Positions 53,028 through 60,179 of a stretch of 64,000 bases of DNA are shown in pieces; the first letter of the stretch is position 1, and each line of letters starts with the position of its first letter. A program made the translations under genes and the position numbers. The stretch covers positions 248,001 through 312,000 of the forward strand of contig SACZ01000002.1 in the NCBI GenBank assembly GCA_023369685.1. The letters are read 5' to 3'. This DNA comes from Prolixibacteraceae bacterium JC049. GTDB lineage: Bacteria > Bacteroidota > Bacteroidia > Bacteroidales > Prolixibacteraceae. Below the pieces are notes generated by a model. It did not search any database and was not told the DNA's origin. It worked only from the letters and a program-made list of their open reading frames with translations.

Positions 53028-53121
53028 ATCCTATAAGTTGCCCAATCTGAATCACTAAAAGTAATATCCATATTACAAGTAAGATTCGCATAATTAGTTT
53101 TTCGTGTTTGGTGAGGTTCAT
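53026..53121 (-). CDS. Possible 31-residue membrane peptide
   Basis: A short minus-strand frame begins with an ATG at 53121 and encodes MNLTKHEKLIMRILL and onward to IQIGQLIG. A charged start is followed by one hydrophobic helix of about 18 residues. AAAAAGGA lies 7 nt before the ATG, a plausible ribosome site. It ends against the flavodoxin terminator. There is no clear -7 element. It could be a real small membrane protein, or chance in a gene-poor 350-nt gap between flavodoxin and folA. No family is recognised. Confidence 0.35.
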   Translation of the reverse strand: MNLTKHEKLIMRILLVIWILLLVIQIGQLIG

Positions 53122-53251
53122 AATTATATCCTTTTTGCTACCATAAATGTCTGCATTAAATAGCTCGAATTAAAACAAACATCGGCAGAAGCCACTCACG
53201 AATTTACGAACCCAAGAAAAATATCGGTTAAAGTAGATTTAGGGCGATAAA

Positions 53252-53278
53252 AAAGCCTCAACTAAAAATTGAGGCTTT
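53252..53278 (-). terminator. Intrinsic terminator after folA
   Basis: AAAGCCTCAA/TTGAGGCTTT forms a perfect 10-bp stem with a 7-nt loop. Read on the minus strand it is followed by a T run. It ends the thyA-folA unit. Confidence 0.88.
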
Positions 53279-53285
53279 GCAAGTA

Positions 53286-53783
53286 TTATTTTCGAACTAA
53301 ATTCAGATAAGAATATTTGAACTTGTTCTTTTCATCTTCATGGTCTTCGCGATATTCTTCATCCCATTCTTTGAAATCAATCTCCGGGAAAAAAGTATCA
53401 GCATCAAACTCTTTATCCACATAGGTTAGATAAAGCTTCTTTGCTCTTTCGAAAAACTGACGATATATCATTCCTCCGCCCATAACGAAAGCTTCCTTCT
53501 CATCTTTCACAGCCTCAACAGCTGCTTCAATAGAGTTTACCACAACACAACCTTCAAATGTTTCATCCTTATCAGTAATAACAATGTTGGTTCTGTTTGG
53601 AAGAGGCCATTTCGGTAGCGACAACAATGTATTGCGCCCCATAATCACTGGATACCCAGTGGTAATCTGCTTAAAACGCTTTAAGTCGTTAGGCAAATAA
53701 AAAAGTAGATCGTTATCTTTCCCAATGGCAAAATTCTTTGCCACTGCAACAATTATTGATATGTTATTTAAAACTTTCTCCAT
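53286..53783 (-). CDS. folA: Dihydrofolate reductase
   Basis: This 165-residue enzyme reduces dihydrofolate to tetrahydrofolate with NADPH. It shows ISIIVAVAKNFAIGKDNDLLFYLPNDLKRFK (about 8-38), whose aspartate is catalytic. VIMGRNTLLSLPKWPLPNRTNIVIT and FVMGGGMIYRQFF follow, with LYLTYVDKEFDADTFFPEID near the end. It starts 19 nt after thyA on the same strand, the classic thymidylate-folate operon, since ThyA makes dihydrofolate. Confidence 0.97.
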   Translation of the reverse strand: MEKVLNNISIIVAVAKNFAIGKDNDLLFYLPNDLKRFKQITTGYPVIMGRNTLLSLPKWPLPNRTNIVITDKDETFEGCVVVNSIEAAVEAVKDEKEAFVMGGGMIYRQFFERAKKLYLTYVDKEFDADTFFPEIDFKEWDEEYREDHEDEKNKFKYSYLNLVRK

Positions 53784-53802
53784 GGTTTAAAGTGTAATTG
53801 TA

Positions 53803-54597
53803 TTAAACAGCAACAACTCCCTTGATATGTGGATGAGCATTGTAATCTACCAATTCGAAATCTTCATATTTAAAATCGAAGATATTCTTCACATCCGGGT
53901 TTATCTTCATTTTAGGCAAAGATAACGGCTCTCTTGTAAGCTGAAGTTTTACCTGTTCGATATGATTATTGTAAATGTGAGCATCTCCTAACGTGTGAAT
54001 AAAATCACCTGCTTCTAGTCCTGTTACCTGAGCCATCATCATCGTCAACAACGCATACGATGCAATATTAAAAGGCACCCCAAGGAATGTATCGGCACTG
54101 CGCTGATACAATTGGCACGACAATTTTCCGTCGGCAACATAGAACTGGAATAAGATATGGCAAGGAGGCAAATTCATCTGATCTAGTTCTCCCACATTCC
54201 ATGCACTCACCAAGTGGCGTCGCGAATCAGGATTATTCTTGATGGAATTGACAACTTCTGTAATCTGGTCAACATGTTTTCCTGAAGGAGTTGGCCAACT
54301 TCTCCATTGGTAGCCATAAATATGACCTAAGTTACCATCTTCATCGGCCCATTCATTCCAGATTCGAACTCCATTATCCTGCAAATACTTCACATTAGTA
54401 TCGCCATCCAAAAACCACAATAGTTCGTGAATAATCGATTTAAGGTGAAGTTTTTTAGTTGTAACTAATGGAAATCCTTCTTGTAGATTAAACCGCATTT
54501 GATGACCAAAAACACTAACTGTTCCGGTTCCGGTACGATCTTCCTTCTGGGCTCCGTTTTCCAATATATGTGAGAGTAAATCGAGATATTGCTTCAT
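53803..54597 (-). CDS. thyA: Thymidylate synthase
   Basis: This 264-residue enzyme methylates dUMP to dTMP with methylene-tetrahydrofolate. The folate and phosphate region [19 protein letters not shown] (19-37), the catalytic Cys146 in [13 protein letters not shown] and the [26 protein letters not shown] block are intact. The length equals the E. coli enzyme. The flavin-dependent ThyX is not seen. It is the first gene of the thyA-folA unit. Confidence 0.97.
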   Translation of the reverse strand: MKQYLDLLSHILENGAQKEDRTGTGTVSVFGHQMRFNLQEGFPLVTTKKLHLKSIIHELLWFLDGDTNVKYLQDNGVRIWNEWADEDGNLGHIYGYQWRSWPTPSGKHVDQITEVVNSIKNNPDSRRHLVSAWNVGELDQMNLPPCHILFQFYVADGKLSCQLYQRSADTFLGVPFNIASYALLTMMMAQVTGLEAGDFIHTLGDAHIYNNHIEQVKLQLTREPLSLPKMKINPDVKNIFDFKYEDFELVDYNAHPHIKGVVAV

Positions 54598-54716
54598 TAT
54601 TTTACCTATTTACTTACAAAGATGCGATTTTTTTTAAGCGTATTCGCTGTTCGAAATAAAATAATATCCACAACAACAAACAATTAACAATCTTCGACTT
54701 AGTGGTTTTTATTAAC

Positions 54717-54749
54717 AAAAAAGCCTGCTATCAATAAAGACAGCAGGCT
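54717..54749 (-). terminator. Intrinsic terminator after satP
   Basis: AGCCTGCT (54722-54729) pairs with AGCAGGCT (54742-54749). On the minus strand a T run follows, so it ends the satP transcript. Confidence 0.8.
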
Positions 54750-54775
54750 ATAGTTAAGTCGGATTATTTGTCCAA

Positions 54776-55345
54776 TTATAATGGTAACACTTTTCTTCCG
54801 TAAACTTCATTGAAAAGCTGAGCCATTGCAGTGTACAATGCCAAACTTCCACAGATTACACCTTCAACACCAGCAATGGTTTTGATAGTATGGTTTCCTG
54901 TAAAATCGGCAATTGCCAATAAAGCAAACAAAACAATCAAGGTTCCGAAAACCAACTGTAGAGCTCTGTTCATTTTAAATGTTAATACAAATAAGAATGT
55001 TGAGAAAATACCCCATACTGTAAGGTAGTATCCCATTGCTATTGGAGTAGGAGCTGTTCCCATTCCTAATTTTGGCATTACTAGCAACGCAACTAACGAT
55101 AACCAAAAGGCACCATACGATGAAAATGCAATTAGTCCGAACATGTTGTTCTTTTTCCACTCAAGCATGCCCACACAAATTTGCAAGAATCCACCCATAA
55201 AAATCCCCATCGACAAGATCATAGTATCTAGTCCGAATAGTCCAGCATTATGCAGGTTCAATAGAATTGTGGTTAGTCCGAATCCTACCAATCCTAAAGG
55301 ACCAGGATTAGTTGTAGTGTCTTTAATTTCCAATGAATTTGTCAT
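54776..55345 (-). CDS. satP: Acetate/succinate uptake transporter, GPR1/FUN34/YaaH family
   Basis: This 189-residue membrane protein has six hydrophobic segments and the family motif NPGPLGLVGFGLTTILLNLHNAG near the N-terminus. It also has FGLIAFSSYGAFWLSLVALL in the middle. SatP proteins take up acetate and succinate with protons or act as anion channels. It lies between thyA and the lipoprotein pair and has its own terminator. Confidence 0.92.
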   Translation of the reverse strand: MTNSLEIKDTTTNPGPLGLVGFGLTTILLNLHNAGLFGLDTMILSMGIFMGGFLQICVGMLEWKKNNMFGLIAFSSYGAFWLSLVALLVMPKLGMGTAPTPIAMGYYLTVWGIFSTFLFVLTFKMNRALQLVFGTLIVLFALLAIADFTGNHTIKTIAGVEGVICGSLALYTAMAQLFNEVYGRKVLPL

Positions 55346-55487
55346 CTTTTGTCTCTGTTTAGAAATTTATTCAGTTTTTCAAATAAAGTCGACAAAAATA
55401 GAAGGTTAAATTAATTATCTACTATTACTTAAATAATATAGAATCATTCTGTCTAACTGCATTTTACATCTCCTTCAAAACATAAAA

Positions 55488-55515
55488 AAAGTCATATCGA
55501 ATTCGATATGACTTT
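55488..55515 (-). terminator. Perfect-palindrome terminator after the lipoprotein pair
   Basis: AAAGTCATATCGAA/TTCGATATGACTTT is a perfect 28-bp palindrome. On the minus strand it runs into T, so it ends the lipoprotein unit. The plus-strand side is less suited. Confidence 0.75.
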
Positions 55516-55553
55516 CCTTGAAACAAATGCTGAAAACCAGCACTATTTATTTC

Positions 55554-56318
55554 TTAATCTCCCCAAACAATTTCTTTTTCTACAAAGCTAATGCATTGAA
55601 CATGATAACCTCTTACATCTGCAGCTTTACTCACATAGTCTTTTTCAAAACGAATTGCGGATAGCTCTAACTTGTAAGTTTCTCCATCAACTGCTTTTTC
55701 CTCAAATAACCATCCTCTGGTTAAAAGACCAAATCCATATTCTCGATATGAAGTTGCAAGTACTTTACTTTTGAAAAACAGAGTTCCATCTTGTTTGAAT
55801 AATTTAATGCGATATCCATTTGCGTTAGGAACTTCCTCCCAGTAGGTTTTTTGTTTTCCTTCATGAAATTTTTCGTTATCAATCTCAATGATAGTCAACT
55901 TCTCATCGGTTAAATTATCAGTTCCTTCAAATTCCTTTTCCTCTGTCTTAGATCGAATAGTTGCCTTAAACTTAAATTCTCCTGTAGTAGGCATTTCCTT
56001 CTTAAAGTCACTATCTGAAGGCAAGTGTTTAAAACGCTTATCGGTTCCATCTTTTTCCAATGTATAATCTACGTTTCCTGGTCCTTCAACACTTGCAGAA
56101 ACGATTACAGAATCACTGTATACGTAGTAACCAACAGCATAAGTCGAATCACCAGCAACATTTTTCACCAACAAATAAGCTTCTGTTGGTTTTAAAAGCG
56201 ATTTTTCAGTGGTATCATCGTCTTTATTATCATCATCGTCGTCTTTATTACAACTGACAAAACCGATAAATAAACTTAGAAAAAGAATCGAAAGTAACTT
56301 GTTATTAATCATTCCCAA
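55554..56318 (-). CDS. Hypothetical lipoprotein, paralogue A
   Basis: This 254-residue protein has a lipoprotein signal ending in FVSC, followed by an acidic stretch (NKDDDDDNKDDDTTEKS), which in Bacteroidota favours outer-membrane surface export. No known domain is recognised. The C-terminal region TRGWLFEEKAVDGETYKLELSAIRFEK, ending in SFVEKEIVWG, matches the paralogue next door. The middle resembles a fibronectin-like beta domain (TYWEEVPNANGYRIKLFKQDG), so an adhesion or glycan-binding role is possible. The gene is 86 nt downstream of paralogue B and shares its terminator. A second ATG lies two codons in. Confidence 0.65.
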   Translation of the reverse strand: MGMINNKLLSILFLSLFIGFVSCNKDDDDDNKDDDTTEKSLLKPTEAYLLVKNVAGDSTYAVGYYVYSDSVIVSASVEGPGNVDYTLEKDGTDKRFKHLPSDSDFKKEMPTTGEFKFKATIRSKTEEKEFEGTDNLTDEKLTIIEIDNEKFHEGKQKTYWEEVPNANGYRIKLFKQDGTLFFKSKVLATSYREYGFGLLTRGWLFEEKAVDGETYKLELSAIRFEKDYVSKAADVRGYHVQCISFVEKEIVWGD

Positions 56319-56404
56319 AGGGCTTTAATATGTTAGACAAAAGCACTCTTTAGGAAAAACCAAGAGTGCTAAAAAACTATTTTCGGAGATCAAATATAAT
56401 ACAA

Positions 56405-57139
56405 TTAATTAGCAGGATTCCATTTAGTCGACTTTTCACCTACCGATACGAACTGAATATTATATGCTTTATCAGAAGCACCTGTCTCATATCTGAAGGC
56501 AAGCAATTCAATTCGGTATAATTTGTCATCTTCGAATTTCTTCGATTGATCTAACCAACCTGTGCTATTCTTACCGAAAGAAAACTCTTTAGTAGTACCT
56601 GCAATAATTGGACTAATGAACAACTGGTTACCATCAGTATCAAATGCCTTTACAGCATATGTTTCAGCATCTGTCAATTTATCCCAAGTAACTTTAAATG
56701 TGCCATTCGACTCATAAGTAAGCGCCTTGATAGCCATTTCTCCTAGCTGCTCAGTTCCAACATTTTCATCAATTGTTTTCACCTCATCATCGGCAGAAGT
56801 AACGGTATACTTAAAAGTAGCTGCAGCTGGCATTGCATCAACAACTTCAGCTCCTGTAGAAATATATCTGAAGTTATTCTCTCCACCATGAGCATATTTT
56901 GCCAAAGTATAAGTCTTACTTCCGTTTACTACTTTCACCGACTTCAAATTTTTGTTGGCATAAGCATAAAATGTAGGTACATATTTAATATCATCACCCA
57001 CTTTCACCTTCTGCACAAAAGCATCTACCTTCGCATCAAAAACAACTGGTTTCGGATCATCATCACATGATGTAAAAAAACCCAGGCCTAATCCAGCCAT
57101 CAAACACACAGTTCCAATTTTTTTCAATTGAATTTTCAT
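56405..57139 (-). CDS. Hypothetical lipoprotein, paralogue B
   Basis: This 244-residue lipoprotein has a signal ending in FFTSC followed by DDDPKP. Two beta-domains are likely. The first (about 35-130) holds YVPTFYAYANKNLKSVKVVNG. The second is fibronectin-like (FKVTWDKLTDAETYAVKAFDTDGNQLF). The end, STGWLDQSKKFEDDKLYRIELLAFRYETG, then KAYNIQFVSVGEKSTKW, parallels paralogue A. They are ancient duplicates, clearly related at the C-terminus. Function unknown. Confidence 0.65.
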   Translation of the reverse strand: MKIQLKKIGTVCLMAGLGLGFFTSCDDDPKPVVFDAKVDAFVQKVKVGDDIKYVPTFYAYANKNLKSVKVVNGSKTYTLAKYAHGGENNFRYISTGAEVVDAMPAAATFKYTVTSADDEVKTIDENVGTEQLGEMAIKALTYESNGTFKVTWDKLTDAETYAVKAFDTDGNQLFISPIIAGTTKEFSFGKNSTGWLDQSKKFEDDKLYRIELLAFRYETGASDKAYNIQFVSVGEKSTKWNPAN

Positions 57140-57245
57140 TTTCTAAAATTTTAAGGATTCGTTTATTTTAAGTCTAACACTTATCTTACCAATAAGCATC
57201 TTTCATTCTTTTCTCTTGTAAATACGTGAGAGAGATCAAAAAATT

Positions 57246-57256
57246 GTTCAATGAAC
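57246..57256. promoter_or_regulatory. Short inverted repeat in the gap between the lipoproteins and GH105
   Basis: GTTCA-A-TGAAC is a perfect 5-bp repeat in a 281-nt divergent intergenic region. It might bind a regulator. The rest of this gap is AT-rich with no clear TAnnTTTG element. Chance is quite possible. Confidence 0.25.
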
Positions 57257-57420
57257 GAAAAACTCATCAGCATGATGTAATAACACTTGAAATGGTTGCG
57301 TCAATGAATTTATTTTTTGTTTGAAAGATGAGTTGTAATGATTCCAATTTCTCACTTCTCTTGTTCTTTCTCCAAAAAAACAATAAATTGCGCAATCGAT
57401 TGAACAAAAAATTTTCAACC

Positions 57421-58524
57421 ATGAGTAATTTCCGTATCACTCTATTTTTTATTGCGTTGTTTTCAACAACTATTGCAATGGGAAATAACTTCTCTTCAGA
57501 AGTAAAAAAACAGGACATCACAGAAGTGATGACTGCAGTTGCCAATTGGCAGATTGACAATTTTAAAGCTGTAAGACACCACGATTTAGATTGGACTAAT
57601 GGTGCTCTATACAGTGGAATGATGAATTGGTCGCAGGTAAGTAAAGACAAAAAGTACGAAAAGTGGCTAATGAAGATTGGCTGGAAGTACAAATGGCAAC
57701 CTTATTTCAGAATGTACCATGCCGACGATGTAGTGGTTTCGCAAATGTTCTTGGACATGTATCGTGTTAAAAAAGACAAACGCATGTTGCAACCCACACA
57801 ATCTCGTCTCGATTTCGTTATTTCTCATCCTTCAAAAGGTAGTTTAACATTAAACTACCGCGATTATACATCGTTGGAACGCTGGTCGTGGTGCGATGCT
57901 CTTTTTATGGCTCCTCCGGTTTATGCTAAAATGGCATCCATCACAGGAGAAAAGAAGTACATGAAATTTATGCATAAAGAATTTTTAGCTACATATGATT
58001 TCTTGTACGATGCAGATGAACACCTTTTCTTTCGCGATGCGAACTATTTCGATAAAAAGGAAGCCAACGGAGAAAAAATATTCTGGGGCCGTGGAAATGG
58101 CTGGGTAATGGGAGGTCTTGTTGCCATTTTAAAAGAACTTCCTGCTAAAAGTAAATACCGTAAATTCTACGAAAAACTATTCAAAGAAATGGCGGCTAAA
58201 GTAGCTAATCTACAAGACGAGAAAGGTTACTGGCATGCAAGTATGCTTGATTACGATAGTTACCCAAATGGTGAAATGAGTTGCAGTAGCTTCTTCACTT
58301 ATGCGTTGGCATATGGAGTTAATAGCGGGCTTCTAGATAAAGCCACGTATCTTCCTAAGGTGAAAAAAGGATGGAATGCCATGGTAAACTCGGTTCTACC
58401 TAACGGAAAGTTGGGGTGGGTACAACCAATTGGGCAAGATCCTAAAAAAGTAACTAAAGACATGACCGAAGTTTACGGTGTTGGAGCATTCTTGCTTGCA
58501 GGTTGCGAAATACTAAAACTTTAA
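57421..58524 (+). CDS. GH105-type unsaturated glucuronyl/galacturonyl hydrolase
   Basis: This protein of about 367 residues has a signal peptide (RITLFFIALFSTTIAMG). Its alpha/alpha-barrel fits GH88/GH105. It has HHDLDWTNGALYSGMMNW, RWSWCDALFMAPPVYAKM with the catalytic-type aspartate in WCDALF, and FWGRGNGWVMGGLVAIL. WHASMLDYDSYPNGEMSCSSFFTYALAYG follows. Such enzymes remove unsaturated uronic acids from oligosaccharides left by polysaccharide lyases, such as rhamnogalacturonan or ulvan. The ATG at 57421 is chosen because it opens the signal peptide; an upstream frame to 57328 is rejected. It stands alone, with no SusCD or lyase beside it. Confidence 0.85.
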   Translation: MSNFRITLFFIALFSTTIAMGNNFSSEVKKQDITEVMTAVANWQIDNFKAVRHHDLDWTNGALYSGMMNWSQVSKDKKYEKWLMKIGWKYKWQPYFRMYHADDVVVSQMFLDMYRVKKDKRMLQPTQSRLDFVISHPSKGSLTLNYRDYTSLERWSWCDALFMAPPVYAKMASITGEKKYMKFMHKEFLATYDFLYDADEHLFFRDANYFDKKEANGEKIFWGRGNGWVMGGLVAILKELPAKSKYRKFYEKLFKEMAAKVANLQDEKGYWHASMLDYDSYPNGEMSCSSFFTYALAYGVNSGLLDKATYLPKVKKGWNAMVNSVLPNGKLGWVQPIGQDPKKVTKDMTEVYGVGAFLLAGCEILKL

Positions 58525-58640
58525 TAGAATCAGGGGAGATAGGAGCAGGAATCACTTCTGCCTCTATCTTCCTGTTTTTCAACACTGTTAATCTTTGTTA
58601 AAACCTGAGTTTTATTACATTATTTCTCAACTCATTAGCC

Positions 58641-58668
58641 TAGTTTTGTGTTCAGTATTATCGGAGGG
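58641..58668 (+). promoter_or_regulatory. Promoter -7 and Shine-Dalgarno for the small membrane protein
   Basis: TAGTTTTG (58641-58648) matches TAnnTTTG. GGAGGG (58663-58668) lies 7 nt before the ATG at 58676. A strong Shine-Dalgarno is uncommon in this phylum and decides the start. Confidence 0.55.
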
Positions 58669-58675
58669 TAGAATT

Positions 58676-59155
58676 ATGGAGCTGTGGAAAATAATACAAG
58701 TAGCACTTCTGGCATCAATTAAATATCTATTTACACTTCCCTATGCAATCATTATTGGACTCGATCATCAACAAGCCACTATTGCAATCATATTGGGGGG
58801 AATAATAGGTTTTCTTTTCTTCTATTTCGCCAGCGGATGGATCATCAGACAATACAAACGTCTCATTCATATTTTATGGGGGATTGTACCATCATCCATG
58901 TGCATTTTTGCAAATAGCCTTTGCTTGCCCGAGCGTAAAAAGCCTATAAGTAGAAAAAATCGCATGGTTTATAAAATCATGAAAAAATGGGGACTGCCAG
59001 GTATTATCATTACAACTCCCGTTTTATTATCAATCCCTCTTGGTGCTTTTTTAGCCAATAAATACTATAGAAAACACACCTTGCTTATACCCTACATGAT
59101 GGCTTCTATCATTGGCTGGGGCTTAGTAATCTCGGTTATTATTAAATGGTTTTAG
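58676..59155 (+). CDS. Hypothetical four-helix membrane protein
   Basis: This protein of about 159 residues starts MELWKIIQVALLASIKYLF. It has hydrophobic segments near 5-25, 33-53, 107-125 and 134-158. A positively charged loop RYKRLI to ERKKPISRKNRMVYKIMKKWG connects them. The WGLPGIIITTPVLLSIPLGAFLANKY segment resembles the small multidrug export (PF06695-like) fold, but the match is weak. The function is unknown. The upstream frame to 58595 is rejected because the Shine-Dalgarno lies inside it. It is transcribed convergently with the Nudix gene. Confidence 0.6.
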   Translation: MELWKIIQVALLASIKYLFTLPYAIIIGLDHQQATIAIILGGIIGFLFFYFASGWIIRQYKRLIHILWGIVPSSMCIFANSLCLPERKKPISRKNRMVYKIMKKWGLPGIIITTPVLLSIPLGAFLANKYYRKHTLLIPYMMASIIGWGLVISVIIKWF

Positions 59156-59178
59156 ACTGAAACACTTGGTATATTAGA

Positions 59179-59553
59179 TCAAAGCAACTGTTGTACGACT
59201 TTCTTATCCGCTTCAGAGAGGTCTATCTTTGCTAACTCATCAACATTTATCCAATCGATGGTATGATGTTCTTTTACTGTAAAATTACCTTTCCAGTGTT
59301 TTACAACAAACGGAATTAATCGAATATGAATATGCAGATAAACATGCTCAACTGCTTCTAATTGTTGCTCTACTTCTATTTCAACGTCTAATTCTTCTTT
59401 TATTTCTCGAACAATCGCCTCTTCTGATGATTCTCCCGTTTCAACCTTTCCTCCTGGAAACTCCCATTTCATCGAATTACTTTGCGCATGACTTCGCTGA
59501 GCGACTAATATCTTCTCTTCTTTAAAAATTAAAGCACACGTTACGTCAATCAT
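59179..59553 (-). CDS. Nudix hydrolase, MutT-like
   Basis: This 124-residue protein carries the complete Nudix box GGKVETGESSEEAIVREIKE plus the following EL (about 34-55), preceded by MKWEFPG. Small size and VTCALIFKEEKILVAQRS at the start match MutT/8-oxo-dGTP diphosphatases, which clean the nucleotide pool. The late HHTIDWINVDELAKIDLSEAD also fits that group. Other nucleoside diphosphate substrates are possible. Confidence 0.85.
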   Translation of the reverse strand: MIDVTCALIFKEEKILVAQRSHAQSNSMKWEFPGGKVETGESSEEAIVREIKEELDVEIEVEQQLEAVEHVYLHIHIRLIPFVVKHWKGNFTVKEHHTIDWINVDELAKIDLSEADKKVVQQLL

Positions 59554-59696
59554 TATTCATTCTTTAAATCACTGAAAAATAGAAATCCTTTCCTCAATTT
59601 CAGCTTCAATCCTTAAAAACTATTTCTCTTTTTAAAGCAATTGTTAACAAAAGTTAGAAAAAGCAGCTATTTGCTACATCAACATTGCAAAAACGA

Positions 59697-59900
59697 TACA
59701 TTTGTATCAGATTTTGGTTTAGAGCAAGATTATTCTGATCCCAGAAATTCAGAATAAATCCACTCACAACAATTAGTTAGACTTTTTTCTTAGAAAGATA
59801 CGGCAGAAGCCGTACTGTTATTTTCATTTATTGGGAGGAATAATGCTAGGCAATCTATGGACGGGAACCCTAAAGATTTGCCGGCGTCCTTTTCCCCAAT
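59697..59900 (+). ncRNA. Candidate structured RNA in a 590-nt gene-free gap
   Basis: The region between the Nudix gene and DUF2723 has no convincing gene. It begins with TACATTTG (59697-59704), a -7 match set in the repeat GATACA-TT-TGTATC. Three structures follow in order. TTATTCTGA/TCAGAATAA (59730-59757) is a 9-bp hairpin. TACGGC-AGAA-GCCGTA (59799-59814) is another. A compact fold covers 59830-59900: an outer stem ATTGGG/CCCAAT, an inner stem GGCAATCT/AGATTTGCC (one bulge), and GGACG (59859-59863) in its loop able to pair with CGTCC (59885-59889), an H-type pseudoknot. No known riboswitch or ribozyme is recognised. A 34-codon frame from 59843 overlaps this fold and is less likely. Confidence 0.35.
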
Positions 59901-60026
59901 ATGAATCATCTCCACTTCCAACTTTATATCTATTTAATAAATTCTGAACCTTCATCCATTCAGCGGGTATAAACAACAAGAAAGGTAAAGAGCAATTGGT
60001 ATTAAGTTAATTTACTCAACAGTTTA

Positions 60027-60057
60027 TTGAAGCTTTTAGCTGATTATCTTATCTTCG
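60027..60057 (+). promoter_or_regulatory. Promoter for the DUF2723 gene
   Basis: TTG at 60027-60029 and TATCTTCG at 60050-60057 (a one-base variant of TAnnTTTG) with a 20-nt spacer lie about 120 nt before the gene. Confidence 0.55.
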
Positions 60058-60179
60058 CAATGGCCAATGAAAGAGCCCATTTTTAATTCTTTACATTGTC
60101 CGAATAACAACCTCGCTTTTCAAAGCATTTGTAAAATCAGTTGATGCCCTGTTTGTGGCAAAAAAAAAATATAGATCTA

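Noticed and set aside
57267-57692. Minus-strand frame opposite the GH105 start
   Set aside because: Shadow of the GH105 signal peptide region; no domain and no promoter.
59843-59947. 34-codon frame (from ATG at 59843) after a GGGAGGA sequence
   Set aside because: The spacing from GGAGG to ATG is only about 4 nt, and the bases are better explained as one arm of the outer stem in the candidate RNA.
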